From positions 186,001-250,000 of the forward strand of contig JAWKVP010000005.1 of NCBI GenBank assembly GCA_041398005.1: DNA of 64,000 bases, given 5' to 3'. The notes under the pieces were generated by a model. That model did not search any database. It was not told where the DNA came from and was given only the letters and a program-made list of their open reading frames with translations. Position numbers and translations under genes: made by a program. How positions within the stretch are numbered: position 1 is the stretch's first letter; each line of letters begins with the position of its first letter. The DNA is from JAGREO01 sp020446285 (GTDB lineage: Bacteria > Pseudomonadota > Alphaproteobacteria > Geminicoccales > Geminicoccaceae). Positions 24,937 through 34,744 of this stretch are shown here, piece after piece.

Positions 24937-26566
24937 AGAGGGAGGACCCGATCCGCGTACAGACGGGGAACGGACGGTCCGGGGGCGGCCGGCGGCGCCG
25001 GGCACAGGTATTGGAACACTGGTTTCGCTCGATGCGCCGACCGTGGGTATCGCCGCTTCCGCTGAAACAATGCCCCCCGAACGCATCCGCGAGGTGCTTG
25101 TCGGGGCCATCCGTGATACGGGCGAAGCACTCGCCGCACTCTCGCTGTCCCTCGATCCGCAGGCAGCGGAAATACTCGAATTCCAGACAGCCTTTCTTGC
25201 CGATCCTGGTCTGATCGAAGAAATCGATACGGTTCTCGGTACGGCGGACGATGGACCGCTCGCAGTCTGGTCGAGAGTCATGGAAGCGCAGATACGCCCT
25301 TTCGAAGAGGAGGAAGACGAATATTTCCGGGCCCGGGCGGCCGATCTGAGGGACATGGAACGATCGGTCGCGGACAGGCTCGCCGCCGTCCGAACAGAAC
25401 GACCAACCATTCCGCACGGCTCGATCCTCTGCGGGGACGACCTGTCGCCCTCGACATTTCTTTCCCTCGACCGCGACAGGCTCGAAGGTATCGCGCTGGC
25501 GCGCGGCAGCGCCACAAGCCATGTCGCCATGCTCGCCCGCAGCCGTGGCATTCCCATGGTCGTGGCACTCGCGGAACCTCCTGACCCGGGCGCGCGCGCG
25601 ATCGTCGACGGGAGCGGCGGGAACCTCGTCATTCATCCGTCCATATCCACACTTGCCGCTTTCGAACGACGCGTCGAGGCTGCAGGGGTCAGTGACGAGA
25701 TCCTGTTCGCACCCGCCATCCTCCCGTCCGGCGAACGGGTCGGAATTCACATCAATGTCGATGATCCCTCGGCTGTCAGCGAACGCGAATGGCGCGCATG
25801 CGACGGCGTCGGGCTCATGCGAAGCGAATTCCTGTTCAGCAGTGACGGATCGCCGCCGGACGAGGAAAGCCAGTATTCCGCCTACCGCTCGATTCTCGAA
25901 CATCTCGACGGTCGGCCGGCCATCATCCGCACACTCGATGTCGGCGGTGACAAACCGGTCGCGGCCCTCGACCAGCCGGCCGAAAGCAATCCCTTCCTCG
26001 GCCTGCGCGGCATTCGCCTCTGCCTGGCGCGGCCATCGGTCTTTTCCCTGCAGCTTCGCGCGCTGATGCGGGCGGCGGTGCACGGCGATCTGCGCATCAT
26101 GCTGCCGATGATCTGCGTTCAGGCAGAGATCGACCGGACGCGCCGGCTCTGCGATGAACTGCTGACGCAACTGACGGACAGCGGACAGAAGGCACGCCGT
26201 CCGCCGATCGGCATCATGATCGAAACACCCGTCGCCGCTCTCGGAGCCCGCACGCTCGATGCGGATTTCTTCTCCATCGGCAGCAACGACCTCATCCAGT
26301 ACACGATGGCGGCCTCACGCGACGGCGGCACGGGCGTTGCCGAACTGCTCGACCCGACACACCCCGTCATCCTTCGGCTGATCGGAGAGACCGTAGCGGC
26401 GGGACGCGAACGCGGCATCGAGGTCGGCCTCTGCGGCGACATGGCCTCGGATCCGGCAGCCACAGAAGCGCTCCTGCGGTGTGGCCTTCGCAAGCTGTCC
26501 GTGGCGCCGGCGGCGATCGGCACCGTCAAGCACCGGATTTCGCAAATCGAGGGAGAAGGAACGTGA
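24929..26566 (+). CDS. ptsI: Phosphoenolpyruvate-protein phosphotransferase (PTS enzyme I)
   Basis: A 545-residue PTS enzyme I that autophosphorylates from PEP and passes phosphate to HPr. The active histidine is H198 in ARGSATSHVAMLARSRGIPM; the PEP-binding segment TLDVGGDKP, the NPFLGLRGIRL motif and the cysteine of VGLCGDMASDP complete the active site. It lies between dhaM and dhaK with overlaps at both ends, so it most likely feeds the dihydroxyacetone relay rather than a sugar permease; no EIIBC gene is present here. The N-terminal 20 residues before RPAAPGTGIG are extra and non-conserved. Confidence 0.93.
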   Translation: MSEEGGPDPRTDGERTVRGRPAAPGTGIGTLVSLDAPTVGIAASAETMPPERIREVLVGAIRDTGEALAALSLSLDPQAAEILEFQTAFLADPGLIEEIDTVLGTADDGPLAVWSRVMEAQIRPFEEEEDEYFRARAADLRDMERSVADRLAAVRTERPTIPHGSILCGDDLSPSTFLSLDRDRLEGIALARGSATSHVAMLARSRGIPMVVALAEPPDPGARAIVDGSGGNLVIHPSISTLAAFERRVEAAGVSDEILFAPAILPSGERVGIHINVDDPSAVSEREWRACDGVGLMRSEFLFSSDGSPPDEESQYSAYRSILEHLDGRPAIIRTLDVGGDKPVAALDQPAESNPFLGLRGIRLCLARPSVFSLQLRALMRAAVHGDLRIMLPMICVQAEIDRTRRLCDELLTQLTDSGQKARRPPIGIMIETPVAALGARTLDADFFSIGSNDLIQYTMAASRDGGTGVAELLDPTHPVILRLIGETVAAGRERGIEVGLCGDMASDPAATEALLRCGLRKLSVAPAAIGTVKHRISQIEGEGT

Positions 26567-27549
26567 AGAAGCTGATCAATGGTGTGGATGATGTGCTCGG
26601 TGAATCGTTGCGCGGTTTCGCGCGGGCCCATGCCGACATCGTCAGGGCGTCCGAGGACCCCGCCCATGTCGCCCGCGCCGGGGTGACCCGTCCGGGCAAG
26701 GTCGCACTGATCTCGGGCGGCGGCTCCGGCCACGAACCCATGCATGCCGGTCTCGTCGGCAAGGGCATGCTCGATGCTGCCTGCCCCGGCACGGTATTCA
26801 CCTCACCCACACCCGACCAGATGCTCGCCGCGGCACAGGCCGTGGACAGCGGCGCCGGTGTTCTCTTCATCGTCAAGAACTATGAAGGCGATGTCATGAA
26901 CTTCGACATGGCTGCCGAAATGTACGAAGGCAACCATGCAAGCATACTCGTCAATGACGACGTCGCGGTTCAGGATTCTCTCTTCACGACCGGCCGAAGA
27001 GGTGTTGCCGGCACGGTGGTCGTCGAGAAGATGACCGGTGCGCTTGCCGAGGAAGGTGCCGATCTCGATACCTGCCGGGCGCTTGCCGAACGGGTCAACA
27101 AGGCCACGCGATCCATGGGAGTGGCATTGACGAGCTGTACGGTTCCGGCCGCCGGCACGCCCACATTCACGATCGGTGATGACGAGATAGAGATGGGGGT
27201 CGGCATTCACGGCGAGCCCGGACGCGCGCGCATCGGCATCCGCCCGGCGGGAGAACTCGTGCGGACCATGCTTGATGCCATGCTCTCCGACCTGGGTGCC
27301 GGCAAGGGCGACGATGTCCTGCTGCTCGTCAACGGATTCGGCGGAACGCCGCTCATGGAGCTCTACCTCGTCTTCGATTCCGCCGCCTCGCTTCTCGACG
27401 AAAGCGGAATCTCCATCGGCCGTTCGCTCGTCGGCAATTTCTGCACGTCGCTCGAGATGGCGGGTTGCTCGCTCACGGTAACGAGACTGGACGAGGAACT
27501 CCGCAGGCTCTGGGATGCCCCCGTGCACACAGCCGCCCTTCGCTGGTAG
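26563..27549 (+). CDS. dhaK: Dihydroxyacetone kinase, substrate-binding subunit DhaK
   Basis: A 328-residue DhaK. KVALISGGGSGHEPMHAGLVGKGMLDAACPG is the dihydroxyacetone-binding N-terminal motif, NYEGDVMNFDMA follows, and EMGVGIHGEPG holds the histidine that binds dihydroxyacetone covalently as a hemiaminal. GTG 26563 overlaps the ptsI stop by 4 bases and has AAGGAA upstream, so the four dha genes form one translationally coupled unit. The product, dihydroxyacetone phosphate, enters glycolysis. No glycerol dehydrogenase or DhaR regulator is adjacent. Confidence 0.94.
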   Translation: MKKLINGVDDVLGESLRGFARAHADIVRASEDPAHVARAGVTRPGKVALISGGGSGHEPMHAGLVGKGMLDAACPGTVFTSPTPDQMLAAAQAVDSGAGVLFIVKNYEGDVMNFDMAAEMYEGNHASILVNDDVAVQDSLFTTGRRGVAGTVVVEKMTGALAEEGADLDTCRALAERVNKATRSMGVALTSCTVPAAGTPTFTIGDDEIEMGVGIHGEPGRARIGIRPAGELVRTMLDAMLSDLGAGKGDDVLLLVNGFGGTPLMELYLVFDSAASLLDESGISIGRSLVGNFCTSLEMAGCSLTVTRLDEELRRLWDAPVHTAALRW

Positions 27550-27575
27550 AGCGGGCGCTGGTAGAACGGGTAGGA

Positions 27576-28682
27576 TCAGGCAGAACCGCTCACCGGCACA
27601 TGCCTTGTTGTGCATCGCGCGAGAATAGCGCGCCAGACATCGGTGAAGCGGTCGATTTCCGCCTCGGTCGTCGTCCAGCCGATGCTGACACGGATCGTCG
27701 AATCGGCAATCTCTCTCTCAGTCCCCATGGCATCGAGCACATGCGAGCGCGAAACCTTGCCAGACGAGCAGGCCGAACCGGCGCTGATGGCGATACCTTC
27801 GAGATCGAAGTTCATCACCTGAACGGCAGACGAGACTCCCGGCATGGCAAGGGCTGTACAGTTGATCACGCGCGCCACATCCCGCGCAACGATTTCGGCC
27901 TCCCCGGCAAGTGCGCCTTCCAGTCGTTCGCGAAGGGCGGCGATACGGACCGTCTCGTCACCTGCAACCGCATCGATTGCCGCCGCAAAGCCCATGGCAC
28001 CGGCAACATTCTCGGTGCCGCCACGCCGCCGCCGTTCCTGTCCGCCACCACGAAACACAGCATCGATTTCGAGGCCGTCGCGAAGAACGAGGGCGCCGAT
28101 CCCCCGAGGGCCGCCGATCTTGTGGGCGGAAAGGGAGATCATGTCCGCGCCCAGACCGTCAATATCCACGGGGATTCGTCCGAGTGCCTGAACCGCATCG
28201 ACATGCAGCAGGGCTCCCGCCTCACGGATCCGGCCGGAGAGTGCCTCGATATCCTGAATCACACCCGTCTCGTTGTTGACGAGCATGATCGAGACCAGAG
28301 CTGGCCCGGAAGACAAGGCAATATCGAGCGAGGCCGGATCGATGATACCATTGCGATCAACACCGATTCTCGCCGCCGCTCCGGCTTCGAGGATCGATGG
28401 ATGCTCCACCACCGAAACAGCGCGCCGACCGGAAGTCTGGCTCATGGCGAGGAAATTGGCCTCTGTTGCGCCGCTCGTCAGGACGACATTGCGCGCATCC
28501 GCCCCGACCGCACCGGCAATGACGGCGCGGGCCCGCTCGAGCGCCGCACGGGCCTTGCGACCCGGCGCATGAACCGAAGCCGGATTGCCGGCGAGCGCCA
28601 ACCCTTCCATGCACGCGGCCACCGCTTCGGGACGCATGGGCATGCTGGCATTGCAATCGAGATAGACCGGTCCGGACGCCAA
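27576..28682 (-). CDS. Cysteine desulfurase (NifS/IscS family)
   Basis: A 368-residue PLP enzyme that takes sulfur from cysteine. The PLP lysine is in SLSAHKIGGPRG, the catalytic cysteine in ISAGSACSSGKVSRS, and LTSGATEANFLAM and MLVNNETGVIQ are family motifs. The N-terminus reads YLDCNASMPMRPEA where most relatives have a less cysteine-rich YLD-x-NA-T/S. The start appears to be TTG 28682, 8 bases after the cysE stop, with no strong RBS, suggesting coupling to cysE. No iscU, iscA or isc regulator is adjacent, so whether it serves general Fe-S assembly is open. Confidence 0.9.
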   Translation of the reverse strand: MASGPVYLDCNASMPMRPEAVAACMEGLALAGNPASVHAPGRKARAALERARAVIAGAVGADARNVVLTSGATEANFLAMSQTSGRRAVSVVEHPSILEAGAAARIGVDRNGIIDPASLDIALSSGPALVSIMLVNNETGVIQDIEALSGRIREAGALLHVDAVQALGRIPVDIDGLGADMISLSAHKIGGPRGIGALVLRDGLEIDAVFRGGGQERRRRGGTENVAGAMGFAAAIDAVAGDETVRIAALRERLEGALAGEAEIVARDVARVINCTALAMPGVSSAVQVMNFDLEGIAISAGSACSSGKVSRSHVLDAMGTEREIADSTIRVSIGWTTTEAEIDRFTDVWRAILARCTTRHVPVSGSA

Positions 28683-28690
28683 TGGCGATA

Positions 28691-29404
28691 TCAGTCGTTG
28701 TCGCCGATCGCGCGGAGACGTCTGCAGGGCTCGTCCGAACGCTGATCATGCTCCCGCTCTCGCGTCTCGAGCTTCCGCTCCAGCTCGCTCACCCGTTCGC
28801 ACAGCCGGTCGATGGCACGGATGACGGGATCACCCGTATCGCCGATATCGGCTCCGTATGCCGGAAAACAGGGCTCAGAACCGGTCACCACCCGGGGCCC
28901 GGTGACCCGTGCGGGAACGCCCACGACGGTCACTTCCGGTGCAACCTCCTTGAGGACGACGGCGTTCGAACCGATGCGTGCATTGCGACCGACCGTGAAC
29001 GGGCCCAGAACAGCGGCACCGGCACCGATGACGACACCATCCTCGATGGTGGGATGGCGCTTGCCGGGCCTGAACTTGACACCGCCGAGGGTCACCCCCT
29101 GATAGAGCGTGACATCGTTGCCGATGTCGGCCGTCTCACCGACCACGATTCCCATGCCATGGTCGATGAAGAACCGCTTGCCGATCGTGGCACCCGGATG
29201 GATCTCTATGCCGGTGAAGAAACGCGAAATCTGGGAAAGAAAGCGCGCCAGCAACTTCCAGTTCCGCTGCCACAGGGCATGCGAGACACGATGGAACAGC
29301 GTCGCGTGCAGCCCCGGATAGCACAACAGGATCTCGAAGCGCGAGCGGGCGGCCGGATCGCGTTCGAACACGGCATCCACATCTTCCCTGAGACTCTTGA
29401 ACAT
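28691..29404 (-). CDS. cysE: Serine O-acetyltransferase
   Basis: A 237-residue CysE making O-acetylserine for cysteine synthesis. An N-terminal helical part (MFKSLREDVDAVFERDPAARSR) precedes the left-handed beta-helix with hexapeptide repeats; FFIDHGMGIVVGETADIG and YQGVTLGG hold the active histidine and aspartate region. The last 45 residues after PCFPAYGA are a charged coiled-coil tail, longer than usual. It is upstream of, and probably co-transcribed with, the cysteine desulfurase gene, a common pairing that links cysteine supply to sulfur mobilisation. Confidence 0.93.
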   Translation of the reverse strand: MFKSLREDVDAVFERDPAARSRFEILLCYPGLHATLFHRVSHALWQRNWKLLARFLSQISRFFTGIEIHPGATIGKRFFIDHGMGIVVGETADIGNDVTLYQGVTLGGVKFRPGKRHPTIEDGVVIGAGAAVLGPFTVGRNARIGSNAVVLKEVAPEVTVVGVPARVTGPRVVTGSEPCFPAYGADIGDTGDPVIRAIDRLCERVSELERKLETREREHDQRSDEPCRRLRAIGDND

Positions 29405-29649
29405 GGACCCCTCGGTACGATATGATCGGAAGGCTACGCTGTTCTTCCAGAACCGATAATCACCTTTCGCCGTGGCACATCTTGGTGCGTTACGGAGGCC
29501 GGTACGGTCGAAAAGCAGACAACCATGTCATATAGGTCGGGAAGAAAGCAGGTCAATCACCAAGCGCAAGAGCCGGGGCGCTCCGAAGAACGCTGTTCAG
29601 GGGGGCTGCCGGGAATTGCGACATACGCCTTGCGCGGAGAGAGAAAAAA

Positions 29650-30318
29650 ATGCCAGAGGTCATCTTCCAGGGGTCGGACGGGCGCCTAGAGGGACGCTAT
29701 ATTCACGGTGAGGGCCCGAACGCGCCGCTCGCCATCGTCCTTCACCCGCACCCCCAATACGGGGGGACGATGAACAACCGTGTCGTTCACGGCATGTTCC
29801 GCATGTTCCAGCGTCGCGGGTTTTCCGTGCTGCGCTTCAATTTCCGTGGCGTCGGCCGCAGCCAGGGCGTGTTCGACCATGGCCAGGGCGAACTGCGCGA
29901 CGCGGCCGCAGCGCTCGACTGGATGCAGAGCCACAATCCCAACAGCAACGTCGCCTGGGTGGCGGGCTTCTCGTTCGGTGCCTGGATCGCCATGCAGCTG
30001 CTCATGCGCCGTCCGGAGATCCAGGGCTTCATGTGTGCCGGCCTGCCAGCCAACATGTATGACTTCACCTTCCTCGCCCCCTGCCCCTCCTCCGGCCTCA
30101 TCGTCCATGGCGAGCGTGATTCGGTCACTCCGACGGAATCCGTCGTCAAGCTGGTCAACAAGCTCTCCCAGCAACGTGGCATCACCATCGATTTCCACCA
30201 GATCGAAGCCGCCGATCATGTCTTCGGCAATCGTATGGACGAACTCGAGGACATCTGCGAAAACTATCTGGACAGGCGACTGAAGCCTGCATCCGACCGG
30301 ATGGCGGTCGGTCGATAG
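29650..30318 (+). CDS. Alpha/beta-hydrolase of unknown substrate
   Basis: A 222-residue alpha/beta-hydrolase common in Alphaproteobacteria. LHPHPQYGGTMNNRVV follows the first strands, FNFRGVGRSQG is the oxyanion segment, the nucleophile serine is in AGFSFGAW, and the acid and histidine are in HGERDSVTP and AADHVF. There is no signal peptide, so it is cytoplasmic. The purine-rich RBS GAGAGAG lies close to the ATG. Substrate cannot be told; the family is annotated as hydrolase or acyl-peptide-type esterase. Confidence 0.85.
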   Translation: MPEVIFQGSDGRLEGRYIHGEGPNAPLAIVLHPHPQYGGTMNNRVVHGMFRMFQRRGFSVLRFNFRGVGRSQGVFDHGQGELRDAAAALDWMQSHNPNSNVAWVAGFSFGAWIAMQLLMRRPEIQGFMCAGLPANMYDFTFLAPCPSSGLIVHGERDSVTPTESVVKLVNKLSQQRGITIDFHQIEAADHVFGNRMDELEDICENYLDRRLKPASDRMAVGR

Positions 30319-30424
30319 GCGGCGAAGGTCGAAGGGGTGTCGAAAGCGCCCCGTTCCCTTTACTCCGCGATCAGACACGGATGCCCGCCCGCAGGGCATG
30401 ATTCGACACGAAAGACAGGGTTCC

Positions 30425-31666
30425 ATGGCGTTCAGGTCCGAGCTGATGCGCACGCTCGAGGAGCGTGGCTTCATCCACCAGTGCACAGATAGCGAAGAGC
30501 TCGACGCCCTTGCGGCGAAACGGGCGATCACCGCCTATATCGGCTTCGACTGCACGGCAACCAGTCTGCATGTCGGCAACCTGGTCTCGATCACACTCCT
30601 GCGCATCCTTCAGCGTACTGGCCACCGGCCGATCGCGCTTGTCGGCGGTGGCACGACCAAGGTCGGCGATCCCTCATTCAGGGACGAGAGCCGGCCTCTG
30701 CTCGACGACGCGCGGATCGAGGAAAACAAGCGTGGTATCCGGGAATCGCTCGGCAAGTTCCTCGATTTCAGCGAGGGCCGCGCGCTCATGCTCGACAATG
30801 ACGAGTGGCTCGGCAAATTGCAGTACATTCCCTTTTTGCGCGATTTCGGAACGCATTTCACGATCAACCGGATGCTCAGTTTCGATTCGGTGAAGCTGCG
30901 GCTCGATCGCGAACAGCCGCTGACGCTCCTCGAATTCAACTACATGGTCATGCAGGCCTATGATTTTCTCGAGATCAGCCGCCGCCATGACTGCGTCCTG
31001 CAGCTCGGCGGTTCCGACCAGTGGGGCAATATCGTCAATGGCGTCGAGCTGGGCCGGCGCATCGACGGTCGCCAGCTCTTTGGCCTGACCACGCCACTCA
31101 TTGCCACCGCCTCCGGCGCGAAGATGGGCAAGACCGCCTCGGGCGCTGTCTGGCTCAATGCCTCCATGCGGTCGGCCTACGAATATTGGCAGTTCTGGCG
31201 AAATACCGACGATGGCGATGTCGGCCGCTTCCTGCGGCTGTTCACGGATCTCCCACTCGACGAGATCCGTGATCTCGAAACGCTCGGCGGTGCCGACATC
31301 AACGAGGCGAAGAAGGTGCTCGCGAACGAGGCGACGGCGCTCTGCCACGGACGCGAGGCGGCCGAAGCCGCGGCCGGGGCGGCGCGTGCGGTCTTCGAGG
31401 CGGGCGAGCGTTCGCAGGACATGCCGACAGTGGATATCGATGCTTCCCGGCTTCGGGCCGGCCTGCCGATCATCGAACTCTTTACCGCGGCCGGGCTTGC
31501 CGCCTCCAACGGCGAGGCGCGGCGGCTCGTGCGCGGCGGCGGGGCAAGGCTCAACGACGAACGGGTGAGCGATGAGACCATGATCGCCACCGAAGCCCAT
31601 CTCGCCGATGGCAAGCTCAAGCTCTCCGCCGGACGCAAGCGCCACACTCTCGTTCGACCGGTCTGA
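30425..31666 (+). CDS. tyrS: Tyrosyl-tRNA synthetase
   Basis: A 413-residue class I aminoacyl-tRNA synthetase. The HIGH-type motif is in ATSLHVGNLVS, the tyrosine-binding part includes YIGFDCTA and LQLGGSDQWGNIVNG, and the KMSKS-type loop is GAKMGKTASG. A C-terminal S4 domain (ARRLVRGGGARLNDERV) binds tRNA. ATG 30425 is chosen because ACAGGG lies 6-7 bases upstream and the N-terminus matches relatives; ATG 30398 has an RBS too close. Shares the strand with the preceding hydrolase and following glnE, each separated by about 90-100 bases. Confidence 0.96.
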   Translation: MAFRSELMRTLEERGFIHQCTDSEELDALAAKRAITAYIGFDCTATSLHVGNLVSITLLRILQRTGHRPIALVGGGTTKVGDPSFRDESRPLLDDARIEENKRGIRESLGKFLDFSEGRALMLDNDEWLGKLQYIPFLRDFGTHFTINRMLSFDSVKLRLDREQPLTLLEFNYMVMQAYDFLEISRRHDCVLQLGGSDQWGNIVNGVELGRRIDGRQLFGLTTPLIATASGAKMGKTASGAVWLNASMRSAYEYWQFWRNTDDGDVGRFLRLFTDLPLDEIRDLETLGGADINEAKKVLANEATALCHGREAAEAAAGAARAVFEAGERSQDMPTVDIDASRLRAGLPIIELFTAAGLAASNGEARRLVRGGGARLNDERVSDETMIATEAHLADGKLKLSAGRKRHTLVRPV

Positions 31667-31754
31667 AATCGGCTCGCAGCCCGGCCGTCTGGTACTCAGC
31701 ACTCTTGACCCTGAGGCGACCATCTTTCAATGATGGCTGTCTCAGGCATGCTCC

Positions 31755-34718
31755 ATGGTTCGATCGAGGCTCAAGCTGCAACCGGTCCTGCTCCCCCCCC
31801 TCCCCGAATCCGACAACGAGACGCAGGACCGTGCCGCCAAATGGCACGCGGCCGCAGCCCGCATCGTCGACGAGCAACGGCGCGAGCGAACAGGAGGATT
31901 GCCGGACGACCCGCGCATCGGCAAGCTTCTTCGCGGGATCTGGGCTGGAAGCGCTTTCCTCAGCGACGGACTGCAAGCCGTTCCGTCGCTGCTTCTTGAC
32001 TATATCGACCGAGGTCCGGACGCCCTGATCGAGGAGATCCTCGATATCTCGGCGGCAGAGGGTGAGCAGGACCGTTCGAAACTGATGAGCCGGCTCCGGC
32101 TCATGCGGCGGGATGCGGCCATCGTCATCGCCCTCGCCGATCTCGAGGGTCTGTGGCCACTCGACCGGGTTACCTCGCATCTCACGCAGCTCGCCGATCT
32201 TGCAACCAGGGCCGCGACCGGTCACCTGATCGAGGAGGCTGCAAGGCGCGGCGAGCTGGATCTGCCCGACGGACCCGCGAAGAGCGGGATCATCGTTCTG
32301 GCCATGGGCAAGCATGGCGCGCGCGAGCTCAATTATTCAAGCGACATCGATCTCATCGTCCTCTTCGACGGCCAGACAATCCGCTACACCGGCCGCGAGA
32401 CGCCCATGGCCTGTGCCGTCAAGATAACCCGGGCGTTGCAGTATATCCTCGAACACAAGACCCGCGACGGATACGTCTTCCGCACCGATCTCCGGCTTCG
32501 CCCACATCTGCCGGGGCATCCGCTCGCTCTTTCGGTCGATGATGCCGAGATCTATTTCGAAAGGCACGGGCAGAACTGGGAGCGGGCTGCGTTCATCAAG
32601 GCGCGGGCGGTGGCGGGCGATATCGCCGCGGGTGAAGGCTTTCTCAAACGCACGCAGCCCTTCATCTGGCGCAAACATCTCGATTTCGCCGCCATCCGCG
32701 ACATTCACGCGATCAAGCGACAGATCAACGCGCATCACGGTTTCGGTTCGATCGGCGTCGCGGGCCACGATCTGAAGGTCGGGCGTGGCGGCATTCGCGA
32801 GATCGAGTTCTTCGCCCAGACCCAGCAGCTCATCCTCGGCGGCCACCATCGCGCCCTTCGCGGCAGGCGGACGCTGGATACCCTCGAACGACTGGCAGAA
32901 GACAAGTGGATCGATGCCGAGACGGCAAAGGAACTCACCGACGCCTATATCGTTCTGCGCTCTCTCGAACACCGCCTGCAGATGGTCGCGGACCGCCAGA
33001 CCCAGCAATTGCCGGGAAGAGAACGCGAACTCGCTCGATTTGCCCGGTTCGCCGGCTTCGAGAGTATCGGAGAGCTCGAAACACGGGTGTCCACGATCCT
33101 GCGCACGGTGGAACGGCATTATGGTGTTCTCTTCGAGAGCGAGGCGGATCTCGCCGCCGGCCGACAACTGGTTTTCACCGGAACCGGAAACGATCCGGGC
33201 ACTCTCGAAACGCTTCGCGAGATGGGATTCCGCGATCCGGAAACCGTGGCATCGACCATTCGCAACTGGCATCATGGCCACATCCGCGCGACCCGCAGCA
33301 CCCGTGCGCGCGAGCTCCTGACCGAACTGACGCCGAGCATGCTCTCGGCCATGCAGCGCCAGCCGGATATCGACGAGGCGTTCCGTCTGTTCGATCTGTT
33401 CGTTTCGCGCCTCCCGGCGGGTGTTCAGCTCTTTTCCCTCATTCGCGCCAATCCGCGCCTGCTCGTTCTTCTCTGTGACATCATGGGGGCGGCGCCCCGG
33501 CTCGCGCGGCACCTCGCCAATGACACGAGCCTGTTCGAGGCCATGCTCGCTCCGGATTTCTTCGAGGGCCTGCCCGAAAGCGGCGAGCTCCGGGAAGAAT
33601 TCGGCATACGTCTCGGCGATGCGCGTCATGTCGAGGAGGTCCTCGACATCGGCCGTCGCTGGGCGCACGGACGCCAGTTCCAGGCAGGCATTCACGCCCT
33701 TCTCGGCCTCGCCGACGGAGAGAGCTCCAACGAGACCCACACGGTGATCGCCGAGGTCATCATCGATACACTGCTGCCACACGCCACCGAATGGCTGGCC
33801 GAGCAGCATGGCATCATCGAAGGGGGCAGTTTCGTCATCATCGGTCTTGGCAAGCTCGGCTCCCGCGAACTCACGACCGGCTCCGATCTCGATCTCGTCT
33901 TCGTCTATGATGCCCCTGCGAACGCGCAATCGAACGGCGCGCGCCCCCTTCCTGCCGCCACCTATTTCGCCCGGCTTGGCCAGAGGCTGGTGTCGGCGAT
34001 TTCCTCGCGTACGGCCGAGGGTCGCCTCTACGAGATCGACACACGCCTTCGCCCCTCCGGCAATGCCGGTCCCGTTGCATGCAGTCTTGCCAACTTCCGC
34101 GCCTATCAGGCGGAAACCGCGCAGACCTGGGAACGTCAGGCTCTGACCCGTGCTCGCGTCGTCGCCGGTTCGGGTTCGCTTTCCTCGGCGGTCGAGCAGG
34201 TGATCTGCCATACGCTCGAGAACCCGCGCAACCTGCCCGGACTGGAACGCGATGTCCGCCAGATGCGCGAACGGATCTTCAAGGAGCATGGCAATGAGGA
34301 TCCCTGGAACCTGAAACATGCGCGCGGCGGCCTCGTCGAGGTGGAATTCATCGCCCAGTACCTGCAGCTGCGGCTGTTGCCCACACAGCCGCGGGCGCGC
34401 ACCACCAGCATTCGAAGGATGATCGGCGAGGCGGCGCGGCATGGCCTGATCCCGGCAGGACAGGCGGAAGCAGCCTGCCGCGCCGTCCTTCTCCATCAGG
34501 CATTGCAGGCGGTTCTCAGGCTCTCGACGGCGGCACGCCTCGAGCCGGAAAAGGCGCCCGCCGGCCTGCGCGAGGCACTCGTGCGGGCGGCCAACCGACA
34601 GCTCGACCTGCAGCTGCCGATCAACCAGTTCAACGCTCTCGAAGCACTCCTGATCGATACGCAAAGAGGTGTTCGCGAGCTCTTCGACGAATTGTGTCCA
34701 CCCGAAAGCGCCGGATGA
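31755..34718 (+). CDS. glnE: Glutamine synthetase adenylyltransferase/adenylyl-removing enzyme
   Basis: A 987-residue bifunctional nitrogen-control enzyme that adenylylates and deadenylylates glutamine synthetase in response to PII. It has two nucleotidyltransferase domains: GKHGARELNYSSDIDLIVLFD in the N-terminal adenylyl-removing half and GKLGSRELTTGSDLDLVFVYD in the C-terminal adenylylating half, with a helical PII-responsive region between. Slightly longer than the E. coli protein, as is common in Alphaproteobacteria. ATG 31755 is the first start in the frame. No glnA or glnB is nearby. Confidence 0.96.
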   Translation: MVRSRLKLQPVLLPPLPESDNETQDRAAKWHAAAARIVDEQRRERTGGLPDDPRIGKLLRGIWAGSAFLSDGLQAVPSLLLDYIDRGPDALIEEILDISAAEGEQDRSKLMSRLRLMRRDAAIVIALADLEGLWPLDRVTSHLTQLADLATRAATGHLIEEAARRGELDLPDGPAKSGIIVLAMGKHGARELNYSSDIDLIVLFDGQTIRYTGRETPMACAVKITRALQYILEHKTRDGYVFRTDLRLRPHLPGHPLALSVDDAEIYFERHGQNWERAAFIKARAVAGDIAAGEGFLKRTQPFIWRKHLDFAAIRDIHAIKRQINAHHGFGSIGVAGHDLKVGRGGIREIEFFAQTQQLILGGHHRALRGRRTLDTLERLAEDKWIDAETAKELTDAYIVLRSLEHRLQMVADRQTQQLPGRERELARFARFAGFESIGELETRVSTILRTVERHYGVLFESEADLAAGRQLVFTGTGNDPGTLETLREMGFRDPETVASTIRNWHHGHIRATRSTRARELLTELTPSMLSAMQRQPDIDEAFRLFDLFVSRLPAGVQLFSLIRANPRLLVLLCDIMGAAPRLARHLANDTSLFEAMLAPDFFEGLPESGELREEFGIRLGDARHVEEVLDIGRRWAHGRQFQAGIHALLGLADGESSNETHTVIAEVIIDTLLPHATEWLAEQHGIIEGGSFVIIGLGKLGSRELTTGSDLDLVFVYDAPANAQSNGARPLPAATYFARLGQRLVSAISSRTAEGRLYEIDTRLRPSGNAGPVACSLANFRAYQAETAQTWERQALTRARVVAGSGSLSSAVEQVICHTLENPRNLPGLERDVRQMRERIFKEHGNEDPWNLKHARGGLVEVEFIAQYLQLRLLPTQPRARTTSIRRMIGEAARHGLIPAGQAEAACRAVLLHQALQAVLRLSTAARLEPEKAPAGLREALVRAANRQLDLQLPINQFNALEALLIDTQRGVRELFDELCPPESAG

Positions 34719-34744
34719 ACGGCCAGACCAGGAGGAATCCCCTC

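Noticed and set aside
29471..29490. Second sigma-54 promoter (TGGCAC followed by GGTGC) upstream of the alpha/beta-hydrolase
   Set aside because: The -12 element is TTGGTGC rather than TTGC at the right spacing, so the match fails at essential positions.
32337..34664. A 775-codon open frame antisense to glnE
   Set aside because: Same explanation: mirrored GC codon bias; glnE motifs on the plus strand are unambiguous.
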